Assembly (NCBI GenBank): GCA_035633255.1 | Contig: DASQFD010000001.1 | Coordinates: 1 to 23,257, forward strand | Direction of reading: 5' to 3' | Length of the DNA stretch: 23,257 nucleotides | Source of the DNA: DASQFD01 sp035633255 | GTDB taxonomy: Bacteria; Actinomycetota; Actinomycetes; Actinomycetales; Dermatophilaceae | Part shown: positions 7,461 through 13,792 of the stretch, in pieces | Numbering within the stretch: position 1 is the stretch's first letter | How the letters are laid out: each line of letters opens with the position of its first letter | Notes under the pieces: generated by a model | The model's database searches: none | Told to the model about the DNA's origin: nothing | What the model saw: only the letters and a program-made list of their open reading frames with translations | Made by a program: the position numbers and the translations under genes

Positions 7461-7468
7461 GGTTGTCA
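7454..7468. promoter_or_regulatory. Zur-type operator over the znuA -10 and start
   Basis: TGAGAATGGTTGTCA has the TGA-N9-TCA dyad form of actinobacterial Zur boxes. It covers the -10 box and presumed transcription start. A further half-site, TGACAACC at 7432-7439, is the exact inverted repeat of GGTTGTCA at 7461-7468 and sits on the -35. The zur gene is the last gene of this operon, so zinc-dependent autorepression is expected. Confidence 0.75.
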
Positions 7469-8412
7469 TGATCGCGTTCGGCCGACCGCTGCTGACCGTG
7501 GCGGCCGCCGCGACCCTCGCGCTGACGGCCGGGTGCGGCGGCTCGCCCGAGGAGGAGGGCGACGCGGGCGGGCGCACCCCCGTGACCGCCGCCTTCTACC
7601 CCTTGGCGTATGCCGTCTCGCAAGTCGGCGGGGACCGGGTCGCCGTCAGGAACCTGGCCCGGCCCGGCGCGGAGGCGCACGACCTGGAGCTGGCACCGCG
7701 GGACGTCGCCGGCCTGGCGCGCTCGGCGCTCGTCGTCCACCTGCGCGGGTTCCAGCCAGCGGTCGACGACGCCATCGCCAGCCAGGTCCCGGCGGACGCG
7801 GCCCACGACGTGACCGGTGACGCCGACCTCACGCTGCGGGCCGAGGCGGACGGGACCGAGAAGGAGGGCGACGCCGCTTCGGTGACCGACGGCGCCGACC
7901 CGCACTTCTGGCTCGACCCCGTCCGCTACGCGCAGGTCGTCAAGGGCATCGGAGCGCGGCTGGAGGGGGTCGACCCGGAGCAGGGCACGGCATACCGGCA
8001 AGGGACCGACGCCTTCGTCGCCCAGCTGGGCGCGCTGGACACGGAGTTCCGCACCGGGCTGGCCTCCTGCCGGAGCCGGCAGCTGGTGACCGGGCACACG
8101 GCGTTCGGCTACCTCGCCGAGCGGTACGACCTGACCCAGACCGGCATCGCGGGCGTGAAGCCCAAGGCCGAGCCCAACGCCGCCACCATGGCCGCGATCG
8201 TCGACCTCGTCCGGCGGGAGAAGGTGACGACGGTCTTCGCCGAGACCACGCTGAGCCCGGCCTTCACGCGCGCGATCGCCGAGGAGACCGGGGCGAAGGT
8301 GGCCGTGCTGGACCCGGTGGAGACGGTGAGCGACGCCTCGCCGGGGGACGACTACCTCGAGGTGATGCGGGCCAACCTCACGGCCCTGCGCACCGGGCTG
8401 GGGTGCACGTGA
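7468..8412 (+). CDS. znuA: zinc ABC transporter substrate-binding lipoprotein
   Basis: A 314-residue lipoprotein that captures Zn(II) outside the membrane (cluster A-I / TroA-like fold). A short hydrophobic signal ends in LALTAGC, the lipidated Cys. Probable metal ligands are His in AEAHDLELAPRD, His in DPHFWLDPVRY, His in TGHTAFGYLAERY, and the acid in VFAETTLSP. The flexible loop that is His-rich in many ZnuA proteins is here acidic and His-free (EADGTEKEGDAASVTDG). The start is taken as ATG 7468 because the promoter predicts a leaderless message beginning there; ATG 7459, three codons upstream, is the alternative and lies within the -10/operator. First gene of znuA-znuC-znuB-zur; its TGA overlaps the GTG of the next gene. 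Confidence 0.93.
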   Translation: MIAFGRPLLTVAAAATLALTAGCGGSPEEEGDAGGRTPVTAAFYPLAYAVSQVGGDRVAVRNLARPGAEAHDLELAPRDVAGLARSALVVHLRGFQPAVDDAIASQVPADAAHDVTGDADLTLRAEADGTEKEGDAASVTDGADPHFWLDPVRYAQVVKGIGARLEGVDPEQGTAYRQGTDAFVAQLGALDTEFRTGLASCRSRQLVTGHTAFGYLAERYDLTQTGIAGVKPKAEPNAATMAAIVDLVRREKVTTVFAETTLSPAFTRAIAEETGAKVAVLDPVETVSDASPGDDYLEVMRANLTALRTGLGCT

Positions 8413-9251
8413 CCACCGGCCGGTGGGCCGGCTCGCCGCCGCTGCTCGAGGTGCGAGACGGCAGCTTCGGCTACGGCGAGCGGGCGGTCGTGAGGGACAT
8501 CTCGCTGACCGTGCACCCGGGCGAGGTCGTGGCCCTGCTGGGGCCAAACGCCTCCGGCAAGTCGACCCTCGTGAAGGGGGTGCTAGGCCTCGCCGAGACC
8601 CTGCACGGCGAGGTGCTCCTCCTGGGCGAGCCCGCCGAGCAGCTCGCCGACCGGACCCGGATCGGCTACGTCCCCCAACGGCACTCGCTGTCCACCTCGG
8701 TCCGCGCCACGGTGCGCGAGGTCGTCGAGGTCGGTCGGCTGCCGCACCGCCCCTGGTGGCGCGCCGCCTCCGCGACCGACCGACGCGTCGTCGACGGCGC
8801 CATCGAGGCGGTGGGGCTGGCGGACCGCGCCGGCGAGCCGGTCGCCACGCTGTCCGGCGGCCAGCAGCGCCGGGTGCTCATCGCGAGGGCGCTTGCCGGG
8901 CAGCCGGACCTGCTCCTCATGGACGAGCCGACGGCCGGGGTCGACCTCGCGAGCCAGCGCGTCCTCGCGGACGTCCTCGCCCGCCTCGCCGCCGCGGGCA
9001 CGTCGATGGTCGTCGTGACCCATGAGCTGGCGACTCTGTACCACGTCGTGACCCGGGTCGTGTGCCTCGACGCCGGCCGCGTCGACTTCGACGGGACGCC
9101 CGAGGAGTACGACGCGCAGCACCCCGACCACGACGCCTCGCGGGGCCACCACCACGACCGCGAAGGTGACCGGTATGGCGGCCGGCCCCGTGCCGCGGGC
9201 GCCGTCGTCCCCACTGCCCCCCTCGACCGACCGGAGAGCCGCCGTGGCTGA
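8409..9251 (+). CDS. znuC: zinc ABC transporter ATP-binding protein with His-rich tail
   Basis: A 280-residue ABC ATPase energising zinc import. Visible motifs are Walker A GPNASGKST, Q-loop YVPQRHSL, signature LSGGQQRRVLIARAL, Walker B LLLMDEPTAGVD and H-loop VVTHEL. After the nucleotide-binding domain (about 220 residues) comes a hydrophilic tail with clustered His and acids (QHPDHDASRGHHHDREGD), which may bind metal. The GTG at 8409 forms a 4-bp GTGA overlap with the znuA stop, the usual coupled arrangement; GTG 8403 is two codons upstream. The stop overlaps the start of the permease gene by 8 bp. Substrate specificity is inferred from the Zur box and the linked zur gene; manganese cannot be excluded from the ATPase alone. 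Confidence 0.92.
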   Translation: MTTGRWAGSPPLLEVRDGSFGYGERAVVRDISLTVHPGEVVALLGPNASGKSTLVKGVLGLAETLHGEVLLLGEPAEQLADRTRIGYVPQRHSLSTSVRATVREVVEVGRLPHRPWWRAASATDRRVVDGAIEAVGLADRAGEPVATLSGGQQRRVLIARALAGQPDLLLMDEPTAGVDLASQRVLADVLARLAAAGTSMVVVTHELATLYHVVTRVVCLDAGRVDFDGTPEEYDAQHPDHDASRGHHHDREGDRYGGRPRAAGAVVPTAPLDRPESRRG

Positions 9252-10236
9252 GCTGCTGTCCCTTGACTTCATGCGGCAGGCGCTCCTCGCCGCCCTCCTG
9301 GTGGGGCTGGCCGCCCCCCTCGTCGGCGTCTTCCTCGTCCAGCGCCGGATGTCGCTCATCGGTGACGGGATGGGCCACGTGGCGCTGGCGGGGGTGGCGG
9401 TGGGGGTGCTCACCGGGCAGGCGCCGGTGTTGACCGCGCTCGCCGCAGCGGTCCTCGCCGCCGTGGCCATCGAGGTGCTGCGGGTGCAGGGCCGGACCAA
9501 CGGCGACATCGCGCTCGCGGTGATGTTCTACGGCGGCATCGCGCTCGGCGTCGTGCTCATCTCGATGTCCGGGTCGTCCTCGACGGCGAACCTCACCGGG
9601 TACCTCTTCGGGGCGATCCTCACCACCAGCCGTGCCGACATCGTCGTCTTCGCCGTGCTCGCCGTCGTGGTGGTCGCGGTCACCCTCGCGCTGCGGGGTC
9701 GGCTGTTCGCGGTGGCGAACGACGAGGAGTACGCCCGGGCCGCCGGCCTGCCGGTCCTGCGCTACAACCTCGTGCTCGCCATCCTCACCGCGGTCACCGT
9801 CGTGGTGTCCATGCGGGTCGTGGGGCTGCTCCTGATCAGTGCGCTGATGATCATCCCGAACGCGACCGCGCAGCTGGTCTCCCGCAGCTTCGCTGCGAGC
9901 CTGCGGTATGCCGTGCTGGTCGGCGTCGCGTGCAGCGTCGGTGGCGTCGTGCTCTCCTACTACGCCGGAACCCCGTCGGGGGGGACCATCGTGCTGCTCG
10001 CCATCGCCTGCTTCGTGCTCGCCAGCGCGGCGGCCACCGCGCTGGCTCGGGTGCGGCGGCGCTCGCACGCCCGGGCCGAGCGGCACGAGCACGAGCACGG
10101 ACCGGGGTGCGGGCACGTCGCCGTGGCGCACGACGGGCACGTCGACTACCTCCACGACGGCCACCGGCACGCGCCGCACGCCGACCACTACGACGAGCAC
10201 CACACCGCCGCACCGACCCCGGGCGGCCGGCCGTGA
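9244..10236 (+). CDS. znuB: zinc ABC transporter permease with His-rich C-terminal tail
   Basis: A 330-residue ABC-3 family permease with about eight hydrophobic segments. Characteristic blocks are FLVQRRMSLIGDGMGHVALAG near residue 40, GDIALAVMFYGGIALGV in the middle, and SMRVVGLLLISALMIIPNATA, the conserved segment before the last helices. The final 50 or so residues are cytoplasmic and extraordinarily His-rich: about 13 His plus many Asp/Glu from ERHEHEHGPGCGH onward. This is likely a metal-binding or sensing tail. The GTG at 9244 is preferred to starts from 9166 because GGAGAG stands just upstream and the homologous region begins here. The gene overlaps znuC by 8 bp and its TGA overlaps the GTG of zur. 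Confidence 0.93.
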   Translation: MAELLSLDFMRQALLAALLVGLAAPLVGVFLVQRRMSLIGDGMGHVALAGVAVGVLTGQAPVLTALAAAVLAAVAIEVLRVQGRTNGDIALAVMFYGGIALGVVLISMSGSSSTANLTGYLFGAILTTSRADIVVFAVLAVVVVAVTLALRGRLFAVANDEEYARAAGLPVLRYNLVLAILTAVTVVVSMRVVGLLLISALMIIPNATAQLVSRSFAASLRYAVLVGVACSVGGVVLSYYAGTPSGGTIVLLAIACFVLASAAATALARVRRRSHARAERHEHEHGPGCGHVAVAHDGHVDYLHDGHRHAPHADHYDEHHTAAPTPGGRP

Positions 10237-10652
10237 GCCGGTCCGCTCCGGCCCGGCCGGAGCGTCGGCCCACCCGGCAGCGGGCGGCGCTGACGGCGGC
10301 GCTCGCGGACCGCACCGAGTTCCTGTCGGCGCAGGAGATCCACGGGCGGCTCGCGGCGGCGGGGGAGCGCGTCGGCCTCGCCACCGTCTACCGGAACCTG
10401 CAGGCGATGGCGGCCGACGGCGAGCTGGACGTGCTGCGCACCGACGACGGCGAGGCCGTCTACCGGGCGTGCAGCGAGGAGCACCACCACCACCTGGTGT
10501 GCCGGGTGTGCGGCCGCACGGTCGAGGTCACGGCGCCGTCGGTGGAGCGCTGGGCGGCGGCCGTCAGCGCCGACCACGGGTTCACGGACGTCAGCCACAC
10601 GGTCGAGGTCGTCGGCACCTGCTCGGACTGCAGCAGGCCCGCGCCGCGCTGA
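10233..10652 (+). CDS. zur: Fur-family zinc uptake regulator
   Basis: A 139-residue Fur-superfamily repressor. The N-terminal winged helix has RQRAALTAALADRTEFLSAQ, then VGLATVYRNLQAMAADGELD, the recognition helix region. The C-terminal dimerisation domain has EEHHHHLVCRVCGRTVEV with clustered His ligands and the first CxxC, and GTCSDC as the second CxxC of the structural zinc site. Position as last gene of a zinc-uptake operon whose promoter carries a Zur-type box makes Zur by far the best assignment over Fur or PerR. The GTG start overlaps the znuB stop by 4 bp, with translation probably coupled. With zinc bound it should shut off its own operon. Confidence 0.93.
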   Translation: MSRSAPARPERRPTRQRAALTAALADRTEFLSAQEIHGRLAAAGERVGLATVYRNLQAMAADGELDVLRTDDGEAVYRACSEEHHHHLVCRVCGRTVEVTAPSVERWAAAVSADHGFTDVSHTVEVVGTCSDCSRPAPR

Positions 10653-10653
10653 C

Positions 10654-10687
10654 CCCCGCCGCCGTTCCGACCCCGCCGCCGTTCCGA
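10654..10687. repeat. two exact 17-bp direct repeats after zur
   Basis: The unit CCCCGCCGCCGTTCCGA occurs twice back to back, directly after the zur stop in the 84-bp gap between zur and the convergent uppS. No coding role is seen. A loose 6-bp dyad (GACCGC/GCGGTC, 10709-10738) follows and may act as a weak terminator. Confidence 0.85.
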
Positions 10688-10736
10688 CCCCGCGCCGGAC
10701 GCGCCGGGGACCGCGAGCGGCCTCGGCGGACGGCGG

Positions 10737-11516
10737 TCAGCGGGACAGGCCCGCGGCGTCCACGGCGCCGCCGTACCGACGGTCGCGGGCGGCATACGTC
10801 TCGATCGCCCGCCACAGGTCGCGCCGGTCGAAGTCCGGCCACAGGGTGTCGAGGAAGACCATCTCGGCGTACGCGCTCTGCCACAGCAGGAAGTTGCTGG
10901 TCCGCTGTTCCCCCGAGCTGCGCACGAACAGGTCCACGTCCGGCATACCGGGCTCGGGCAGGTAGCGCGCCACGGTCCGCTCGTCCACGGAGCCGGCCCG
11001 GAGCCGGCCGGCGGCGACGTCCTCGGCGATCGCGCGGGCCGCGTCCCCGATCTCCGCGCGCCCGCCGTAGTTGACGCAGAAGTAGAGCGTGAGCCCGCGG
11101 TTGTGGCGGGTCCGCTCCTGGGCCACCTCGAGCTCGGCGATGACCGAGCGCCAGAGGCGCGGCCGGCGGCCGACCCAGCGCATCCGCACGCCCCACTCGT
11201 CCAGCTGGTCGCGCCGGCGGCGGATCACATCGCGGTTGAAGCCCATGAGGAAGCGCACCTCGTCCGGGCTGCGCTTCCAGTTCTCGGTGGAGAAGGCGTA
11301 GGCCGAGAGGTGGGTCACGCCGACCTCGATGGCGCCGGCGACGACGTCGAGCAGGGCCGCCTCCCCGGCCTCGTGGCCCTTGGTCCGCGGCAGGTCGCGC
11401 TGGTTGGCCCAGCGGCCGTTGCCGTCCATGACCACGGCGACGTGCCGGGGCAGCATCGCGGCCGGGATCGCCGGTGGTCGGGCGCCGCTGGGGTGCGGGA
11501 AGGGCGGCGAGGTCAC
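10737..11516 (-). CDS. uppS: isoprenyl (undecaprenyl/decaprenyl) diphosphate synthase
   Basis: A cis-prenyltransferase of 259 residues that makes the Z-polyprenyl diphosphate from which the cell-wall carrier lipid is formed. Motifs are HVAVVMDGNGRWANQR (catalytic Asp and diphosphate binding), YAFSTENWKRSPDEV, LYFCVNYGGRAEI, and DLFVRSSGEQRTSNFLLWQS with AYAEMVF, the isopentenyl diphosphate-binding C-terminal region. Chain length (C50 or C55) cannot be read from the sequence. The GTG at 11516 overlaps the recO stop in a GTGA and is favoured over ATG 11561, which would lie inside recO. recO-uppS is a common actinobacterial pair. The gene converges on zur. Confidence 0.95.
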   Translation of the reverse strand: MTSPPFPHPSGARPPAIPAAMLPRHVAVVMDGNGRWANQRDLPRTKGHEAGEAALLDVVAGAIEVGVTHLSAYAFSTENWKRSPDEVRFLMGFNRDVIRRRRDQLDEWGVRMRWVGRRPRLWRSVIAELEVAQERTRHNRGLTLYFCVNYGGRAEIGDAARAIAEDVAAGRLRAGSVDERTVARYLPEPGMPDVDLFVRSSGEQRTSNFLLWQSAYAEMVFLDTLWPDFDRRDLWRAIETYAARDRRYGGAVDAAGLSR

Positions 11517-12238
11517 CGTTCCACCATACGGAGGGAGCGCACGGCGCGTTCGAGGTGCCACTGGAGGAACGCGCTGGTCAGGCCGCTGCCCTCGATCCGG
11601 TGGCGCGGCTGCGAGGCGTCGGCGACGTCCCAGTCACCCGCCAGCAGGGCCGCGAGCAGGCGCAGCGTCTCGGGAGCGGGCGCGGCCGACCCCGGGGTTC
11701 GGCACGCCGGGCAGACGACCCCGCCGGAGGCCGGGGCGAAGGCGCGGTGCGGCCCGACCGCTCCGCACCGGGCGCAGTCGTGGAAGCTCGGCGCCCACCC
11801 CGCGACGGCGAGCGCCCGGAGCAGGTAGGCGTCGAGGACGAGGGGCGCGTCGTGCTCGCCGCCGGCCAGGCTGCGCAGCGCCCCGGACAGCAGGAGGAAC
11901 TGCTGCAGCGCGGGGGCCCGCTCCTCGGTGAGCCGGTCGCAGGTCTCCAGGGCCGCCGACGCGGCGGTCCACGAGGCGTAGTCCCGGGCGATCGCGTCGC
12001 CCCACGGCTCGAGGGTCTCGGCCTGGGTGACGGTGTCGAGGTTGCGCCCCTCGTGGCACTGCAGGTCCACGAGCATCGCCGGCTCGAGCCGGGCGCCGAA
12101 GCGGCTCTTGGTGCGCCGCACCCCCTTGCCGACGGTGCGGACCTTGCCGAACCGCCGGGTGAGCACGGTGATGATGCGGTCGGCCTCACCCAGCTTCTGG
12201 GTGCGCAGGACGATCCCCTCGTCACGGTAGAGCGGCAC
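11513..12238 (-). CDS. recO: DNA repair protein RecO
   Basis: A RecFOR-pathway protein of 241 residues that helps load RecA on gapped DNA. The N-terminal OB-fold begins LYRDEGIVLRTQKLGEADRI, followed by TVLTRRFGKVRTVGKGVRR, the family signature. A helical domain is followed by a zinc-finger-like four-Cys module (CARCGAVG and CPACRTPG). The start GTG 12238 matches the usual MPLYRDE N-terminus. GACAAT lies 6 nt upstream, compatible with a leaderless transcript. The open frame extends upstream but without homology. It is translationally coupled to uppS by a 4-bp overlap. Confidence 0.95.
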   Translation of the reverse strand: MPLYRDEGIVLRTQKLGEADRIITVLTRRFGKVRTVGKGVRRTKSRFGARLEPAMLVDLQCHEGRNLDTVTQAETLEPWGDAIARDYASWTAASAALETCDRLTEERAPALQQFLLLSGALRSLAGGEHDAPLVLDAYLLRALAVAGWAPSFHDCARCGAVGPHRAFAPASGGVVCPACRTPGSAAPAPETLRLLAALLAGDWDVADASQPRHRIEGSGLTSAFLQWHLERAVRSLRMVER

Positions 12239-12300
12239 CCGCCCATTGTCGGTGCTCCGGCCGACATCCCGGCCCACCCGCGGCGGTGGGTCGCCGGCTC

Positions 12301-12326
12301 CGGTATGCCGGCTGGGCGGCATACCG
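12301..12326. promoter_or_regulatory. 9-bp perfect inverted repeat over the promoter of the downstream gene
   Basis: CGGTATGCC and GGCATACCG flank an 8-bp spacer between recO and the divergent unknown gene. The right arm overlaps TACCGT (12322-12327), which stands 6 nt before the ATG at 12334 and looks like its -10 box. It may be an operator, or simply two inverted copies of the over-represented GTATGCC word. Confidence 0.55.
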
Positions 12327-12333
12327 TCATCTC

Positions 12334-13005
12334 ATGAGCGAGCGCGAGCCCTTCTTCCTGCCGGTCCCGACCAGCGAGCCGGACGTCGAGGAGGGGCCCC
12401 GCAGCTACCACGATGTGCCGTTCGCCCCGCCCGAGCACGTGGCCGGCGTGACGGTCGCGCTCGACGCGCCGGTCGCCCGCACGCCCGACACCGTGGTGCG
12501 GCTCGAGCGGGTCACGTGCTACCCGCGCGGCCTCGCCATCGCGCTGGACACCTGGCTACGACCCACGACCGAGCCGGGCGAGGTGGACTGGCGCCGGCCA
12601 GGCGGGCTCGAGCCTCGGGTGGGCGTCCAGCTCGAGGACGGCTCCCGACTCGGCGCGGACCCCGGCGGGGACCTGCCCGAGCCGGAGGGGGACGGGGAGG
12701 CCGGCACTCCCATGCCGCCAGTGGGCATCGCGCTGCGCGAGTCGTCCTCCTCGACGGCGCTGCACGGGACCACGACGGTCTGGGTCTTCCCCTTCCCGGA
12801 GGGGGATCGCGCGGACCTGGTGCTCGCGTGGCCTGCTCGCGACATCGACGAGACCTTCGTGCCGGTGGACCTCGCGGCGCTGCGGCGGGCGATGGAGGGG
12901 GCCGAGATGCTGTGGCCGCTGCCCCAGCCGGAGAACGAGCACTTCGGGTGGTTCTCCTACGGCCCGGTCCTGGGCCGGACCCCACCGGCCGGGTCCGGCG
13001 GGTGA
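12334..13005 (+). CDS. uncharacterised actinobacterial protein
   Basis: I do not recognise a named family. The 223-residue protein is soluble, acidic and proline-rich, with no signal peptide or membrane segment. Conserved-looking blocks are TVVRLERVTCYPRGLAIALD, PRVGVQLEDGSRLG, TTTVWVFPFPEGDRADLVLAW, ARDIDETFVPVDLAALRRAM and a final MLWPLPQPE. The pattern of a beta-rich domain ending in a helix and a W-P motif recurs in actinobacterial hypothetical proteins as I recall them. The start ATG 12334 has no Shine-Dalgarno but a TACCGT box 6 nt upstream. It is divergent from recO (95 bp) and followed by 160 bp of regulatory DNA before alkB. Confidence 0.75.
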   Translation: MSEREPFFLPVPTSEPDVEEGPRSYHDVPFAPPEHVAGVTVALDAPVARTPDTVVRLERVTCYPRGLAIALDTWLRPTTEPGEVDWRRPGGLEPRVGVQLEDGSRLGADPGGDLPEPEGDGEAGTPMPPVGIALRESSSSTALHGTTTVWVFPFPEGDRADLVLAWPARDIDETFVPVDLAALRRAMEGAEMLWPLPQPENEHFGWFSYGPVLGRTPPAGSGG

Positions 13006-13072
13006 CACCACGGCCGCGCGTCAGCGCAGCGCCGGCGACCAACTCTGGGGTGACGCATTCCCAGCGCGCCTG

Positions 13073-13114
13073 ACTGTCGGTTCCGGGGGCCTGGGGGCCC
13101 CCAGAACTGACAGT
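13073..13114. terminator. 19-bp near-perfect hairpin upstream of alkB
   Basis: Arms 13073-13091 and 13096-13114 form a 19-bp stem with a 4-nt loop. On the plus-strand transcript one position is a G-U wobble and one a C-A mismatch. It lies 67 nt after the preceding stop and 16 bp before the LexA box. It may terminate the upstream gene; no T-tract follows. Confidence 0.6.
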
Positions 13115-13129
13115 GAAGACTCGCAGCAC

Positions 13130-13145
13130 TCGAACTGGCGTTCGA
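13130..13145. promoter_or_regulatory. LexA (SOS) box upstream of alkB
   Basis: TCGAACTGGCGTTCGA matches exactly the actinobacterial SOS-box form TCGAAC-N4-GTTCGA. It covers the presumed -35 region of alkB and ends 20 bp before its start codon, an ideal position for repression. Confidence 0.85.
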
Positions 13146-13159
13146 CTCCGTGCTATCGT
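13130..13159 (+). promoter_or_regulatory. alkB promoter
   Basis: TATCGT at 13154-13159 fits TANNNT and stands 6 nt before the ATG at 13166, predicting a leaderless message. The -35 position 18 bp upstream is TCGAAC, the left half of the LexA box, a weak -35 match. Confidence 0.6.
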
Positions 13160-13165
13160 CCCGTC

Positions 13166-13792
13166 ATGGCGGTGCTGCAGGGGTCGCTGTTGGACGTGGG
13201 CGTCGAGCCGTCGGTCGGGCCGCTTGCCCCGGGGTTCGAGCGGTTGACGCTCAGCAGGGGCGCGTGGCTCGACGTCCGGCGCGGCTGGCTGGTGGGCGCC
13301 GACGAGGTCTTCGAGACGTTGCTGACCGACGTGCCGTGGGAGTCCGAGCGGCGCCAGATGTACGACAACGTCGTCGACGTGCCGCGGCTGGCCCGCTTCT
13401 ACACCGAGCGCGAGACGCTCCCCCACCCGGTGCTCGCCGCGGCGCGGACGGCGCTCTCCGAGCACTACGCCGGGGAGCTGGGCGAGCCGTTCCTGACCGC
13501 CGGGATGTGCCTCTACCGCGACGGGCGGGACTCGGTCGCGTGGCACGGCGACCGGTTCGGCCGCGGACGTGACCTCGACACGATGGTGGGGATCCTCTCT
13601 CTGGGCGCGCCGCGAGCACTCGCCCTGCGCCCGCGTGGCGGAGGTGAGTCGATGCGCGTCGAGATGGCGTCGGGCGACCTGCTCGTCATGGGGGGGTCGT
13701 GCCAGCGGACCTGGGACCACGCCGTCCCGAAGACCGCGAGGCCCGTGGGCCCGAGGATGTCCGTGCAGTTCCGCCCTCGCGCCGTGCGCTGA
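13166..13792 (+). CDS. alkB: AlkB-family 2-oxoglutarate/Fe(II) dioxygenase
   Basis: A 208-residue oxidative demethylase of the AlkB type, which removes alkyl groups from bases in DNA or RNA. The substrate-lid region has ERRQMYDNVVDVPRLARFY. The jelly-roll core shows CLYRDGRDSVAWHGDRFGRG with the iron-binding HxD (near residues 127 and 129), VGILSLGAPRALALRPRGGG, and GSCQRTWDHAVPKTARPVGP with the second iron His (near residue 185). PRMSVQFRPR carries the Arg residues expected to bind 2-oxoglutarate. A perfect LexA box in the promoter indicates SOS induction. The last 107 bp, including the His-185 codon and the terminal Arg residues, are overlapped on the other strand by the tail of the acyltransferase gene. 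Confidence 0.92.
   Translation: MAVLQGSLLDVGVEPSVGPLAPGFERLTLSRGAWLDVRRGWLVGADEVFETLLTDVPWESERRQMYDNVVDVPRLARFYTERETLPHPVLAAARTALSEHYAGELGEPFLTAGMCLYRDGRDSVAWHGDRFGRGRDLDTMVGILSLGAPRALALRPRGGGESMRVEMASGDLLVMGGSCQRTWDHAVPKTARPVGPRMSVQFRPRAVR

Noticed and set aside
7459..7467. ATG 7459 as the start of znuA
   Set aside because: It lies within the -10 box and Zur site; the transcript is expected to begin at about 7468, leaving that ATG outside the message. Not fully excluded.
5553..7577. Upstream extension of the sigma-like frame across glyS (a frame of 1324 residues in total)
   Set aside because: The part over glyS is an out-of-frame reading of the synthetase; the real start at 5552 has an excellent ribosome-binding site and the domain begins there.
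8917..10203. Minus-strand frame of 428 residues opposite the zinc permease
   Set aside because: His/Arg/Gly-rich shadow of the znuB frame; znuB has membrane topology and family motifs.
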